A DNA stretch of 11,508 nucleotides from Desulfobulbaceae bacterium (GCA_021160685.1 JAGHCC010000237.1:1-11508); one strand, 5' to 3'. Shown: positions 1 to 8,123, numbered from the stretch's first letter. The notes: a model not told the origin generated them from the sequence alone. Numbers and translations: made by a program.

Positions 1-62
1 CTACTAATCTTCCACCTCAAATATAATAGCTACTGAAAAACGTGGAGTGGGCTACGAATAGT

Positions 63-92
63 TTGACACGTAGGAGCACCGTGCCTGATTAT
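63..92 (+). promoter_or_regulatory. Putative sigma70-type promoter of trpB2
   Basis: A perfect -35 hexamer TTGACA lies at 63-68. It is followed after 18 nt by GATTAT at 87-92, which matches the -10 consensus at 4 of 6 positions. Transcription would start near position 99, leaving a leader of about 50 nt before the ATG at 147. This is a pattern match only; the -10 box is imperfect. Confidence 0.45.
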
Positions 93-134
93 GGCTGAAG
101 TTCGTTGGTAATCACAAAAAAAATAGTCCCCCAT

Positions 135-141
135 AAAGGAG
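135..141 (+). promoter_or_regulatory. Ribosome binding site that fixes the trpB2 start
   Basis: AAAGGAG stands 5 nt before the ATG at 147. An in-frame GTG/ATG-type extension upstream to 105 is possible but has no comparable site, so the ATG at 147 is preferred. Confidence 0.75.
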
Positions 142-146
142 AAATT

Positions 147-1493
147 ATGATCCAGAAAAAAATTATTCTTAATGAAAGTGATATGCCCACCCAGTGGTAT
201 AATATCATCCCTGATATTCCAAATGGAGTTGCTCCTCCCCTTGATCCTGAAACCAAAGAGCCCATGAGGCCTGAAAAACTGGCGCCGATCTTTCCCATGG
301 GACTTCTTGAGCAGGAGATGAGTGATCAAAGCTGGATTGATATTCCTGAGGAAGTCCAGGAAATCTATCATATCTGGCGTCCTTCTCCCCTGGTGCGGGC
401 CAATAAGCTTGAAGAGGCCCTGGGGACAAAGGCCAAAATTTTCTTCAAATATGAAGGAATTTCACCTTCCGGCAGCCACAAGAGCAACAGCGCCGTGGCC
501 CAGGCCTATTACAACAAAAAAGAAGGAGTGAAACGGCTGGCCACCGAGACCGGGGCCGGACAATGGGGAAGCGCCCTTTCTTTTGCCTGCCATAAATTCG
601 GTCTGGAATGCAAGGTCTACATGGTGCGAATTTCCTTTGACCAGAAACCATACCGCAAAAGCATGATGAACACTTATGGTGCGGAAATCGTTGCCAGCCC
701 CAGCCCCGATACCAACATCGGCCGGAAAATCCTCAAATCACATCCCGGCACCGCCGGTTCCCTCGGCATTGCCATCAGTGAGGCCGTGGAAGACGCCGCC
801 TCCCGCGACGACACCAAATATGCCCTGGGATCGGTCTTGAATCATGTCATCCATCACCAGACCATTATCGGCCTTGAGGCTAAAAAACAGATGGAAATTG
901 CCGGTGAATACCCGGATGTCCTGATTGGCTGCTGTGGTGGCGGTTCAAACTTTGCCGGTCTGGCCGCTCCTTTTCTGACCGATAAACTTGAGGGCAAAAA
1001 TCTGCGGATGGTCGGCGTTGAACCCGCCTCCTGCCCTACCCTGACAAAGGGACTCCTGGCCTATGATTTTGGCGACGTGGCCCGCACCACCCCACTGCTC
1101 TACATGTATACCCTTGGCCATGATTTTATTCCGCCGGGAATCCATGCCGGCGGTCTGCGTTACCACGGCATGTCACCCATTATCAGCGCCATGGTTCGGG
1201 AAAAAATTATCGAGCCCATAAGTGTCCACCAGCTCGAATGTTTTGAGGCCGGGGTCCTTTTTGCCCAGACCGAGGGAATTATCCCGGCTCCGGAAACCTG
1301 CCATGCCATCCGGGCCGCCATTATCGAAGCCACCCGGGACAAAAATGAGCCCAAGACCATTCTTTTTAACTTCTCCGGTCACGGGCTGCTTGATCTCTCC
1401 AGCTATGACAGATTCTTTGCCGGAGATCTTCATGATTACGATTTCCCCGAGGAAGACATTGCCAAGGCAACAAAGAATCTTCCCAAAATTTAA
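147..1493 (+). CDS. trpB: Tryptophan synthase beta chain, TrpB2 type
   Basis: This 448-residue PLP enzyme condenses indole with L-serine to give L-tryptophan in the cytoplasm. The Schiff-base lysine is K112 in GSHKSNSA. ETGAGQWG (134-141) carries a tryptophan at the position where classical TrpB1 has His, typical of the TrpB2 branch. CCGGGSN (262-268) is the glycine-rich PLP-phosphate loop, and SGHG (410-413) is the conserved C-terminal motif. The length and the long N-terminal extension before the catalytic domain also fit TrpB2. No trpA or other trp gene adjoins it, so it may work alone or in indole salvage, as proposed for TrpB2 (inference). The start is set by AAAGGAG 5 nt upstream; a 14-codon upstream extension to 105 is open but has no such site. 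The family call is secure; the physiological role is not. Confidence 0.95.
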   Translation: MIQKKIILNESDMPTQWYNIIPDIPNGVAPPLDPETKEPMRPEKLAPIFPMGLLEQEMSDQSWIDIPEEVQEIYHIWRPSPLVRANKLEEALGTKAKIFFKYEGISPSGSHKSNSAVAQAYYNKKEGVKRLATETGAGQWGSALSFACHKFGLECKVYMVRISFDQKPYRKSMMNTYGAEIVASPSPDTNIGRKILKSHPGTAGSLGIAISEAVEDAASRDDTKYALGSVLNHVIHHQTIIGLEAKKQMEIAGEYPDVLIGCCGGGSNFAGLAAPFLTDKLEGKNLRMVGVEPASCPTLTKGLLAYDFGDVARTTPLLYMYTLGHDFIPPGIHAGGLRYHGMSPIISAMVREKIIEPISVHQLECFEAGVLFAQTEGIIPAPETCHAIRAAIIEATRDKNEPKTILFNFSGHGLLDLSSYDRFFAGDLHDYDFPEEDIAKATKNLPKI

Positions 1494-1518
1494 TGAATTC
1501 GTAGAAAGTCTTTTTTCA

Positions 1519-1596
1519 CCACGGAGAACACAGAGACCACAGAGAGATTCTTTTTATTACAATCAGTTGCCTCTGTGAACTCTGTGTGCTCTGTGG
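1519..1596. repeat. Long imperfect inverted repeat of CACAGAG-type words
   Basis: The left arm (1519-1544) and right arm (1571-1596) are 26 nt each and complementary at 22 of 26 positions, separated by a 26-nt A/T-rich loop. Each arm is itself built of short repeated words such as ACAGAG and CCACAGAG, or CTCTGTG on the other arm. The element lies 25 nt after the trpB2 stop. It could form a large hairpin that separates trpB2 from the next gene, but there is no trailing T-run for a standard terminator. The look is that of a dispersed intergenic repeat. Confidence 0.8.
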
Positions 1597-1649
1597 TTCC
1601 AATAGTTGCTGCGACACCATAAAAGGTTTAATTCACTATTTTTCCCTGC

Positions 1650-2915
1650 ATGACTTTCCCCAGAGATAGAGTTCTGCAACTTTACTTATTATTGATGCGC
1701 CAATCTGACTTCTCCCCAAAAAAATACTCTTTTTTTACTTTCCTCTTTTTCTGCCTTTTGTTGCCGACTGCCCCATCAGCTCGTGCCGACAGCAGCCTTC
1801 ATAATGAAATTGACCGGCTCATTTCAAACGGCGGCTATATCCTGACCAAAGACAATCAGATTATCAGCGAAAAAAACAGTCACGATCTTTTTGTCCCGGC
1901 AAGTATCTGGAAAATTGCCACCGCCGCCAGTGCCCTCGATCTGCTCGGGGCGGACTATCGTTTTCAAACGAAAATCTTTGTCAACAGCAACTTTGATCTC
2001 TATATTCAGGGATTCGGCGATCCCCTGCTGACATCCGAGGCCATCCAAGACATTGCCCTGCAGCTCAAAAAAAAGGGGCTGACATCTGTTCACTCCATTT
2101 TTCTTGATGATTCGGCTTTTGATCTCCAGTCCGCCGCCTCCGGGGCCGGCAACAGCCTGAATCCTTATGACGCGGCCAACAGCGCACTGGCCGCAAATTT
2201 CAATACAATAAATCTTGTTAAAGCCAAAGACGGCTCCATTGGTTCAGCCGAACCTCAAACACCCACCCTGCCCCTGATGATCCGGCATGGCAAAAATCTT
2301 CCCCCAGGAGAGCATCGCATCAACCTCTCCAGAAATCATGAAAATATTCTACTCCATGTCGGTGAGCTCTTCCGGGCCATTCTCAACCGGGAAGGGATTC
2401 AAGTTCAGGGAAGCATCAAAAAAGAACCGGTACCACAAGCTCTCATGCCGATTCACGTCCATCACTCCCCCCGGCTCGACACTATTATCAGTAAAATGCT
2501 GCGTTATTCCAATAATTTCATCGCCAATCAGATCTTGCTGATCTGCGGCGCACAGCAACAGGGCTTTCCGGCCACCTGGGCAAAGGGAAGATCCGTTCTG
2601 AATCATTTTTTACTCACAACAATCGGACTCAAAGAGGGTGAGTTTGAGGCAGAAGAGGGCTCGGGACTCTCGAGAAAGAACAGAATTACCCTTGCGGGAA
2701 TGCTGCGCATTCTGGAGTATTTCAAAAAAAACCACGATCTTCTGACAAAACAGGAGGGAGTGTGGATTAAATCAGGTACCCTGAATCAGGTTTTTTCCTA
2801 TGGCGGCTATATTCCCAATGGAGATCAGCTTGATTCCTTTGTAATTATCCTGAATCAGAGCGAAAATAACCGGGACAGGATTCTCGAACTACTGAAAAAA
2901 CAACATCTGAAATAA
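1650..2915 (+). CDS. dacB: D-alanyl-D-alanine carboxypeptidase, PBP4/S13 family
   Basis: This exported serine peptidase should trim the terminal D-Ala from peptidoglycan stem peptides, or cleave cross-links, in the periplasm. In the 421-residue reading, the three penicillin-binding motifs appear in order: SIWK (85-88, nucleophile S85 and K88), SNN (287-289) and KSGT (374-377). EGSGLSR (336-342) matches the conserved DGSGLSR block of S13 enzymes. The 200 residues between the first two motifs match the large insertion typical of PBP4. Residues 24-46 form a signal peptide (KK, a hydrophobic stretch, then SARA). Neither start has a clear Shine-Dalgarno. The ATG at 1695 (residue 16) would give a more normal signal peptide and may be the true start. 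The protein is slightly shorter than E. coli DacB. It stands alone, separated from trpB2 by an inverted repeat and from the kinase gene by 29 nt. Confidence 0.88.
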   Translation: MTFPRDRVLQLYLLLMRQSDFSPKKYSFFTFLFFCLLLPTAPSARADSSLHNEIDRLISNGGYILTKDNQIISEKNSHDLFVPASIWKIATAASALDLLGADYRFQTKIFVNSNFDLYIQGFGDPLLTSEAIQDIALQLKKKGLTSVHSIFLDDSAFDLQSAASGAGNSLNPYDAANSALAANFNTINLVKAKDGSIGSAEPQTPTLPLMIRHGKNLPPGEHRINLSRNHENILLHVGELFRAILNREGIQVQGSIKKEPVPQALMPIHVHHSPRLDTIISKMLRYSNNFIANQILLICGAQQQGFPATWAKGRSVLNHFLLTTIGLKEGEFEAEEGSGLSRKNRITLAGMLRILEYFKKNHDLLTKQEGVWIKSGTLNQVFSYGGYIPNGDQLDSFVIILNQSENNRDRILELLKKQHLK

Positions 2916-2944
2916 TTCTTGAGAATGAAAGGCGTTTTCAAAAA

Positions 2945-5359
2945 ATGAAGTTTACGTGGCCAATCTCAAAAAAAATCATAGCCACAGCTCTTATTTTTGG
3001 CACAGCAACACTGACTCTGGCAGAAATGGGTTTTTTGCTTCCCGTTCTAGGCTCGACCATACACACTGATCCTCGCGAATTACTGGTAACACTTGGTGCG
3101 GCTTTAACCGGCCCCATCGGTGGTATTCTAATCGGTTTAATGTCCATTGCCTGGTTTTCTGAAATCAATACCTCAATTTTCGCTACTCTGGTTGCCCATG
3201 TGCTCGGTGGTTTTTTTATGGGGCTTACCTATAAAAAACTGGTGTACCAGAGAATGAAATTCCCCTGGCTCTTATTCGGGTGGGCTGGATTAGTCATTGC
3301 TTTCTATTGTTTGATACTGATTCCTGCCTATATTTTAGTTTTCTCAAACCTTGACCCCGTTGCCTTTGCCCTGACTTTTGGCGATATACCCTTCTGGCAT
3401 GTCTATGCAAGCATAGGAAAGCTTGCAACTCCCGAAGTGATTATCACCGTAGTGATCACTACAATCATTCTGGCCGCTTTGCCGCCAAAATATCGCTGCC
3501 CATTATGGTGTTATTACGAGGGAAGTCAATACGCCACAAAAAACAGCTCCCTTGCTATCAGATTAATGATCTGGTTTTTAGTCCTTTCGTCTCTGCCTTT
3601 GGCCACTGCGGTAATTTTTGTTTTTCACTCGGTTGAATCCGGGTTTGATCAATTAACAATTGATCATCAAAGAGAGCAAACGCAACTGCTGGCAACTGCA
3701 TTAGCAAACTCCACTGAACATCAATTTATTTCTTTGCTCCAGAAACACTCTTGCACCAAAAAAAACAGTTTCAATATTATTGATCTCAATGGACAATATC
3801 TCTTTCACCCTGATCGTTCTAAAATCGGTACATTCATAAGCAGGGATTTTACTCTGAAATCGGGTGAGTTGATTTTATCTGGGAAAACAAAGGCTTTTAT
3901 TGATGAGGACAAGAAACGCGTTGTTGGCTGTGCCGGCATTAAAGGTCAAAAAAAGATTCTTGTTACCATCAGTGATACTAATTTTGCAAACGGGATTGTC
4001 TCAGCAATTTACCGTTCATCTCTAATACAGCTTGCCATCAGTTTCATTATCATTGCAATAGCAGGCGGTGTTGCTATCTTGCTTGTTGTCGGCCGTCCTG
4101 TTCGTCAACTCACTCATTTTGCTCAACAGATCGGCAAAGGTAATCTGGAGATAGAACTCGACCCAGAAGAGGCCGTAGATGAACTGCAGATTCTCTCATT
4201 AGTCCTCACTGAAATGGCTCATCAACTCAATCATCTGATTAAGAGCCTGAAAGCAAAGGTGACAGATCTGGAAAAAACCGAAAAAAGACTCATCTCGAGC
4301 GAAAATCAATATCGATCCCTTAACGATAATATACCTGTCGGGGTTTTCAGATCCACCCTTGAAGGAAAAATCATAAGCGTCAATTCGGCTCTTTTTCAGA
4401 TGATGGGTGGAGGAGATGAAGATTCCACCGACACAATTTTATCACATCAGTTTTATGAAAACCCGGAAGACCGGTTCGATTTAGTAACTGAATTACAGAG
4501 CAGGAAGCAGATCAATGGCTTTGCCTGTCAGTTGAAAAAAAATGATGGAACTACTTTCCCGGCTTCAATCTCTGCTCGCTGCATTGAAGGGAATGATGGT
4601 CAAATTAAATATATTGATGGTATCATTGTCGATATCACTGAAAGAAAAAAAGCCGAACAAGACCAGAAAACATCCGAGGCCATGTTGCGCACTCTGGCAA
4701 TGATGCTGCAGGAAGTCGAGGAAAGCCACCGCAAAAAACTTTCCCGGGAACTGCACGACCGGGTCGGGCAGAGTCTGACAGCCTTGAACATTAATCTGAA
4801 TATTATCCGCAATCAGTTGCAGCCTGAACAACTGGAAAAAGTCAATGCCCGATTAATGGATTCCATTACGCTTGTGGAAGAAACCACAGTAAGTATTCGC
4901 GATGTCATGGCGGAATTGAGGCCCCAGGTGTTGGACGACTATGGCCTGGCGCCATCATTTCGCTGGTATCGTGATCGCTTTTTTCAACGCACGGGGATCA
5001 AGGTTGAACTTGAAACCGCCACGATAGAAGATAGCCGTTTTCCGGAGACGATTGAAACCACCCTGTTTCGCATAACCCAGGAGGCATTAAACAACATAAG
5101 CAAGCATGCCCTGGCCGCCAATGTGTCGATAACCGCTGTAAAAGGCGTTGAATCCCTTTCTCTGACCATTACCGACGACGGCCATGGTTTTGATGTGAGT
5201 GGCAACACCTCTTCACCCGAACTGCAACACTGGGGGCTTATGAATATGCGCGAACGAGCCGAGGCCCTGGGTGGACACTTTCTGATCGAATCCAAACTGG
5301 GCAAAGGGACCCGGCTGCTGGTGGAAATTCCGCTGCAAATGGAGAAAAAAGATGATTAA
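2945..5359 (+). CDS. Membrane sensor histidine kinase (HAMP-PAS-HisKA_3-HATPase)
   Basis: This 804-residue protein is the sensor half of a two-component system. Residues 11-180 hold about five hydrophobic spans resembling a multi-pass 5TM-type sensor, and another span lies at about 205-228. A likely extracytoplasmic Cache-like domain (229-357) follows, closed by a span at 358-383. A HAMP-like linker (384-432), a PAS domain (about 452-568, ending in DITERKKAE) and a HisKA_3 dimerisation domain come next. RELHDRVGQSLT carries the phosphoacceptor H604. The ATPase domain shows the N box (TQEALNNISKHA, N716), DDGHGFD (744-750) and the GLMNMRERAEALGG lid (764-777). This is the NarX/DegS-type kinase core. 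AAAGG at 2928-2932 is a weakly placed ribosome site. The gene overlaps the regulator gene by 8 bp. Its signal is unknown. Base composition rises sharply near the kinase core. Confidence 0.93.
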   Translation: MKFTWPISKKIIATALIFGTATLTLAEMGFLLPVLGSTIHTDPRELLVTLGAALTGPIGGILIGLMSIAWFSEINTSIFATLVAHVLGGFFMGLTYKKLVYQRMKFPWLLFGWAGLVIAFYCLILIPAYILVFSNLDPVAFALTFGDIPFWHVYASIGKLATPEVIITVVITTIILAALPPKYRCPLWCYYEGSQYATKNSSLAIRLMIWFLVLSSLPLATAVIFVFHSVESGFDQLTIDHQREQTQLLATALANSTEHQFISLLQKHSCTKKNSFNIIDLNGQYLFHPDRSKIGTFISRDFTLKSGELILSGKTKAFIDEDKKRVVGCAGIKGQKKILVTISDTNFANGIVSAIYRSSLIQLAISFIIIAIAGGVAILLVVGRPVRQLTHFAQQIGKGNLEIELDPEEAVDELQILSLVLTEMAHQLNHLIKSLKAKVTDLEKTEKRLISSENQYRSLNDNIPVGVFRSTLEGKIISVNSALFQMMGGGDEDSTDTILSHQFYENPEDRFDLVTELQSRKQINGFACQLKKNDGTTFPASISARCIEGNDGQIKYIDGIIVDITERKKAEQDQKTSEAMLRTLAMMLQEVEESHRKKLSRELHDRVGQSLTALNINLNIIRNQLQPEQLEKVNARLMDSITLVEETTVSIRDVMAELRPQVLDDYGLAPSFRWYRDRFFQRTGIKVELETATIEDSRFPETIETTLFRITQEALNNISKHALAANVSITAVKGVESLSLTITDDGHGFDVSGNTSSPELQHWGLMNMRERAEALGGHFLIESKLGKGTRLLVEIPLQMEKKDD

Positions 5360-5999
5360 CGTTTTTCTGGCTGACGATCATGGGGCGGTGAGGGATGGTA
5401 TGAGCGCCCTGATGGAAGTTGAGCAGGACATTCACGTGGTCGGCACTGCCGGCGATGGGCGGCAGGCGGTGGAACAGATCAAAAAAATCCGACCGGATAT
5501 CGTGGTGATGGACATTGCCATGCCCGAGTTAAACGGCATTGATGCCACCCGACAGATTGGCAAAACCTGTCCAACGGTCAAGGTGATCATGCTTTCCATG
5601 CATGATTCCTCGGAGCATATCTACCAGGCGCTCAAAGCCGGTGCCAAAGGCTATTTATTGAAAGAATCAGCCGGCAAAGAAGTGGTGACCGCCATCCGGG
5701 AGGTCAGTGCCGGGAATCGTTATTTAAGTGGCCGCATCGAAGAGATCGTATTCGAGGATTATCTCTCTCACCGGGATGCGGCGCCGAAAAAAAGTCCCAT
5801 AGACAAGCTCAGCGACCGTGAACGCCAGGTCCTGCAGCTGGTTGTCGAAGGTAAATCCAGTACGGAAATATCCGAAATCCTGTTCCTCTCCTCCAAAACC
5901 GTTGACACCTACCGCAGCCGCCTGATGCATAAACTGGCCATCAACGATCTGCCCGGATTGGTTAAATTTGCTCTCCGGCATGGGTTGACAACCATGTGA
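5352..5999 (+). CDS. NarL/FixJ-type response regulator
   Basis: This 215-residue regulator should be phosphorylated by the overlapping kinase and then bind DNA. The receiver domain (1-120) has the acidic pair D8/D9, the phosphoacceptor D54 in VVMDIAMPE, S82 in the switch position and K104 in GYLLKES. A linker of about 30 residues leads to a LuxR-type helix-turn-helix (153-197: LSDRERQVLQL, then the recognition helix around SSKTVDTYRSRL). The ATG lies inside the 3' end of the kinase gene, with GGAG 7 nt upstream (5341-5344), so translation is coupled. The pair HisKA_3 kinase plus NarL-type regulator is the standard partnership. Targets are not shown by the sequence; the exported patatin-like gene downstream is the nearest candidate. 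No clear terminator follows. Confidence 0.95.
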   Translation: MINVFLADDHGAVRDGMSALMEVEQDIHVVGTAGDGRQAVEQIKKIRPDIVVMDIAMPELNGIDATRQIGKTCPTVKVIMLSMHDSSEHIYQALKAGAKGYLLKESAGKEVVTAIREVSAGNRYLSGRIEEIVFEDYLSHRDAAPKKSPIDKLSDRERQVLQLVVEGKSSTEISEILFLSSKTVDTYRSRLMHKLAINDLPGLVKFALRHGLTTM

Positions 6000-6054
6000 G
6001 GCTCATGTCAAAAAAATTGCCCTCCCCCTTCTCCCTTTTTTCATTTTTCAAACA

Positions 6055-6100
6055 TTCCCTACACAAAGTGTCATAGTTTCCCTACAGACAAACCTCATAG
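6055..6100 (+). repeat. Two tandem related 22-23 nt boxes
   Basis: The copies at 6055-6076 and 6078-6100 both begin TTCCCTACA and end TCATAG, with a variable middle. The 23-nt spacing is close to two helical turns. They lie between a response regulator gene and the next gene, so they could be regulator-binding sites. That role is inferred only from position. Confidence 0.45.
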
Positions 6101-6182
6101 ATGCATATAGTATTCATTCTTCAAAACTCTAACAAGAAAATTTGTAATTTGTTTATTACATGATTTTGTAGTTTGGGAGAGG

Positions 6183-6308
6183 CATGAGGCCAATTTTGCA
6201 GAGCCCTTCAAGTCTCTTTTTTCGGCGGTCAGCAAATCGCCGAAGGCACTGGCGGCGGAATCGGTCGCCTGGCCGGAAAAGCAATTCTGTATCATCAAAT
6301 TTAAATGA
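6183..6308 (+). pseudogene. Orphan coding-like fragment or dispersed element
   Basis: One + frame reads a plausible protein tail (including FKSLFSAVSKSPKALAAES and AWPEKQFCIIKFK) and stops at TGA 6306-6308. It has no ATG, GTG or TTG start with a ribosome site; the frame is open only back to 6111. The G/C-rich codon choice differs from the A/T-rich sequence just before. A perfect 7-bp palindromic stem lies inside. It may be the 3' remnant of a lost gene or a copy of a dispersed intergenic repeat that happens to be open. The opposite strand is also open here, which favours a repeat over a gene. Confidence 0.3.
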
Positions 6309-6331
6309 AAAAAATGAAAAAAGAGGTCGTC

Positions 6332-8038
6332 ATGTTCATCCTTTCAAGCAAAATGAAAAGTTCTTTCCGTTCTTGGACAATTCTGGCAATCATCAGTCTG
6401 ACAGTCACTATGCTCCCTGGCATAGGCCCTCGGAATACTATCGCGGCAGAGCCGACGCCGATCTGTGTCGCCATTCGCGGTAATGGTGAGTTAATCTTTG
6501 CCCATTTCCCTGCTCTGGCCCGGATGGCTGAACATTTTGGCCCGTTTGAAGGTGTTGCCGGCGGAAGTTCCGGGAGTATTACCAGTTTTTTGACTGAAAG
6601 CATGCACATGCATCCTTTACTGTATAAAGACAGTGAGGGGAGCGATAATACCACCGAAGTATCGGGAGCCCGACTGGCGCTGATGTACAAGTCCATCGAT
6701 GGCTTTCTCTTGGCAGCATCGAGCTGGCTCCTGCACGATACCATGACAGCGCTCAATGACATCGTTGTGGCGAAGGGGAGTGAGATCGATGCGCTTATTG
6801 CCCAAGAAAAAGAGACAGACGCATGGGACATCCTGGTCGTCGAACTCGAGGACCTGGGGGAGTTGATTAATCAGGAACCTCTGGATCTAATTGCAAATTC
6901 CAATAATTCTGATCAGCACATCCGGGACATCTGGGATTCTATCAAGCATTTCCTCGCCTTCAACGCCAGCGATCCGCTGATCCTGATTCGCCCCGGTATG
7001 GCCAACTTTGACGCCTTGGCAGCTGACTTCGGAAATGTGGGGAGTTTTTTTGCCGGTTACGGCACCTATGATGCCGACGCATGGGAGCTTTATTTTGATA
7101 ATTGCGCCATGCAAGGGCGAGGGAAGAGCCCCGATGAAGTCGCTGCAATGACGATGAGTGAAGGCGGCCAGAGCTGTGGCGATTATCTAGATAATATGGC
7201 AGAGACATGGCTCGCCGCCTCGTTGCCCTTGCCGGAGGAGTCCACAAAAAACCGTATTTATGACAATATCGGAGAGAACTTTCTGACGTTGGCCATCACC
7301 TCTGTCATGACCGGAGCCGCAGCCACAGAGATCAGAGCAGCTAAAGATACATATTTTGATGACGCGACCCATTGGGTGCCTGCTGTCGATTTTGATGACA
7401 TCAAGGCTGGATATTGGGGGAAGGATAGTGACACGCAAAAAGTCGTAGCCAATTCCAATAACTTTCAAGACCTGAAGACAGCCATGGCCCGGGCGCTACC
7501 TTACTCACAGTGGAAAGACATACTCTCGGTTTCTCCTGCTGAGCCCGGTCTTTCGCGGGCATTGGCAATTACGGGCACGACGAGCGATGTTTCTGCCGGC
7601 GGCTGGGCCGATCTGGCGCCGGTGCTTGCACTGAAAAACGCTGGTTGTGAGCATGTCGTTTATGTTACCCGTCAAGGGCAGGAATCGACCTTTGCCCAGG
7701 GAGTCTCCGAACTCCTGGGTTCTTCCGAAGCGGAACGTCAGGCGCTCTTTGACCTCAGTGATCCAACCAGCGGCTTTAGTCTCTCTCTGAAGGAAGCAGC
7801 GGGCGTGTATTGTACAAATTGGGATGTTTACTCGCCTACCAGCGGCATGGACGACTTGGTAGACGATGCCTGGAATGCTCCTTTTGAGATCCACGACCCC
7901 AGCCTGGTTCCTGTGTGGGGACCGGTGCACGGAAAAACGACTTACGCCGGTCTGACAGGTTGCACGCCGGCAGACTTGCAAAACCCCAGCAATATCCTGT
8001 TCATGATTCTTCCTATCCTTTCTACCATCAATAAGTAA
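6332..8038 (+). CDS. Exported patatin-like phospholipase-related protein
   Basis: The 568-residue product begins with a signal peptide (hydrophobic stretch about 15-31, likely cleavage after A39), so it should act outside the cytoplasm. RGNGE (49-53) sits where patatins have their glycine-rich oxyanion loop, and VAGGSSGSITSF carries the GxSxG nucleophile elbow (G77-G81, S79). Near the C-terminal third, SAGGWADLAPVLAL (421-434) resembles the patatin block DGGxxxNxPV, but the catalytic Asp position reads Ala (A422). Most residues between about 90 and 400 match no family I recognise, so this is a divergent member with a long insertion. Family activity would be lipid acyl hydrolysis; given the missing Asp, activity is uncertain. 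The start at 6332 is chosen for AAGAGG at 6321-6326, 5 nt upstream. An in-frame ATG at 6305 would add 9 residues and has no ribosome site. Confidence 0.72.
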   Translation: MFILSSKMKSSFRSWTILAIISLTVTMLPGIGPRNTIAAEPTPICVAIRGNGELIFAHFPALARMAEHFGPFEGVAGGSSGSITSFLTESMHMHPLLYKDSEGSDNTTEVSGARLALMYKSIDGFLLAASSWLLHDTMTALNDIVVAKGSEIDALIAQEKETDAWDILVVELEDLGELINQEPLDLIANSNNSDQHIRDIWDSIKHFLAFNASDPLILIRPGMANFDALAADFGNVGSFFAGYGTYDADAWELYFDNCAMQGRGKSPDEVAAMTMSEGGQSCGDYLDNMAETWLAASLPLPEESTKNRIYDNIGENFLTLAITSVMTGAAATEIRAAKDTYFDDATHWVPAVDFDDIKAGYWGKDSDTQKVVANSNNFQDLKTAMARALPYSQWKDILSVSPAEPGLSRALAITGTTSDVSAGGWADLAPVLALKNAGCEHVVYVTRQGQESTFAQGVSELLGSSEAERQALFDLSDPTSGFSLSLKEAAGVYCTNWDVYSPTSGMDDLVDDAWNAPFEIHDPSLVPVWGPVHGKTTYAGLTGCTPADLQNPSNILFMILPILSTINK

Positions 8039-8056
8039 TGCTGAAATTTCCGGCAA

Positions 8057-8079
8057 AACCGGGTTGACCTGACCCGGTT
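8057..8079 (+). terminator. Hairpin after the patatin-like gene, possible terminator
   Basis: AACCGGGT (8057-8064) and ACCCGGTT (8072-8079) form a perfect 8-bp stem with a 7-nt loop, starting 18 nt after the stop codon. No T-run follows, so it is not a standard intrinsic terminator. It may still end or stabilise the transcript. Confidence 0.45.
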
Positions 8080-8123
8080 CCCGCACTTAATAATACCGGT
8101 TGCAGATAAACTTTTTCATATAC

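Larger units (their letters stand above)
6000..6331. other. Intergenic region between regulator and patatin-like gene
   Basis: This 332-nt spacer is A/T-rich up to about 6180. It holds two related boxes at 6055-6100. A more G/C-rich segment of about 120 nt follows (6183-6308), which reads like coding sequence without a start. That segment contains a perfect 7-bp inverted repeat, TTCGGCG (6221-6227) and CGCCGAA (6238-6244). No clear terminator follows the regulator gene and no convincing -35/-10 pair was found. Confidence 0.6.

Noticed and set aside
6000..6050. An intrinsic terminator after the response regulator gene
   Set aside because: The sequence is pyrimidine-rich with T-runs, but no stem precedes them.
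6301..6831. A 176-codon minus-strand frame opposite the patatin-like gene
   Set aside because: It lies antisense to a gene with a signal peptide and serine-hydrolase motif; its product is low-complexity Ser/Pro-rich sequence typical of a shadow frame.
7505..8086. A 193-codon minus-strand frame opposite the patatin-like gene
   Set aside because: It is antisense to the coding gene, without a ribosome site or domain, and is explained by codon bias of the + strand gene.
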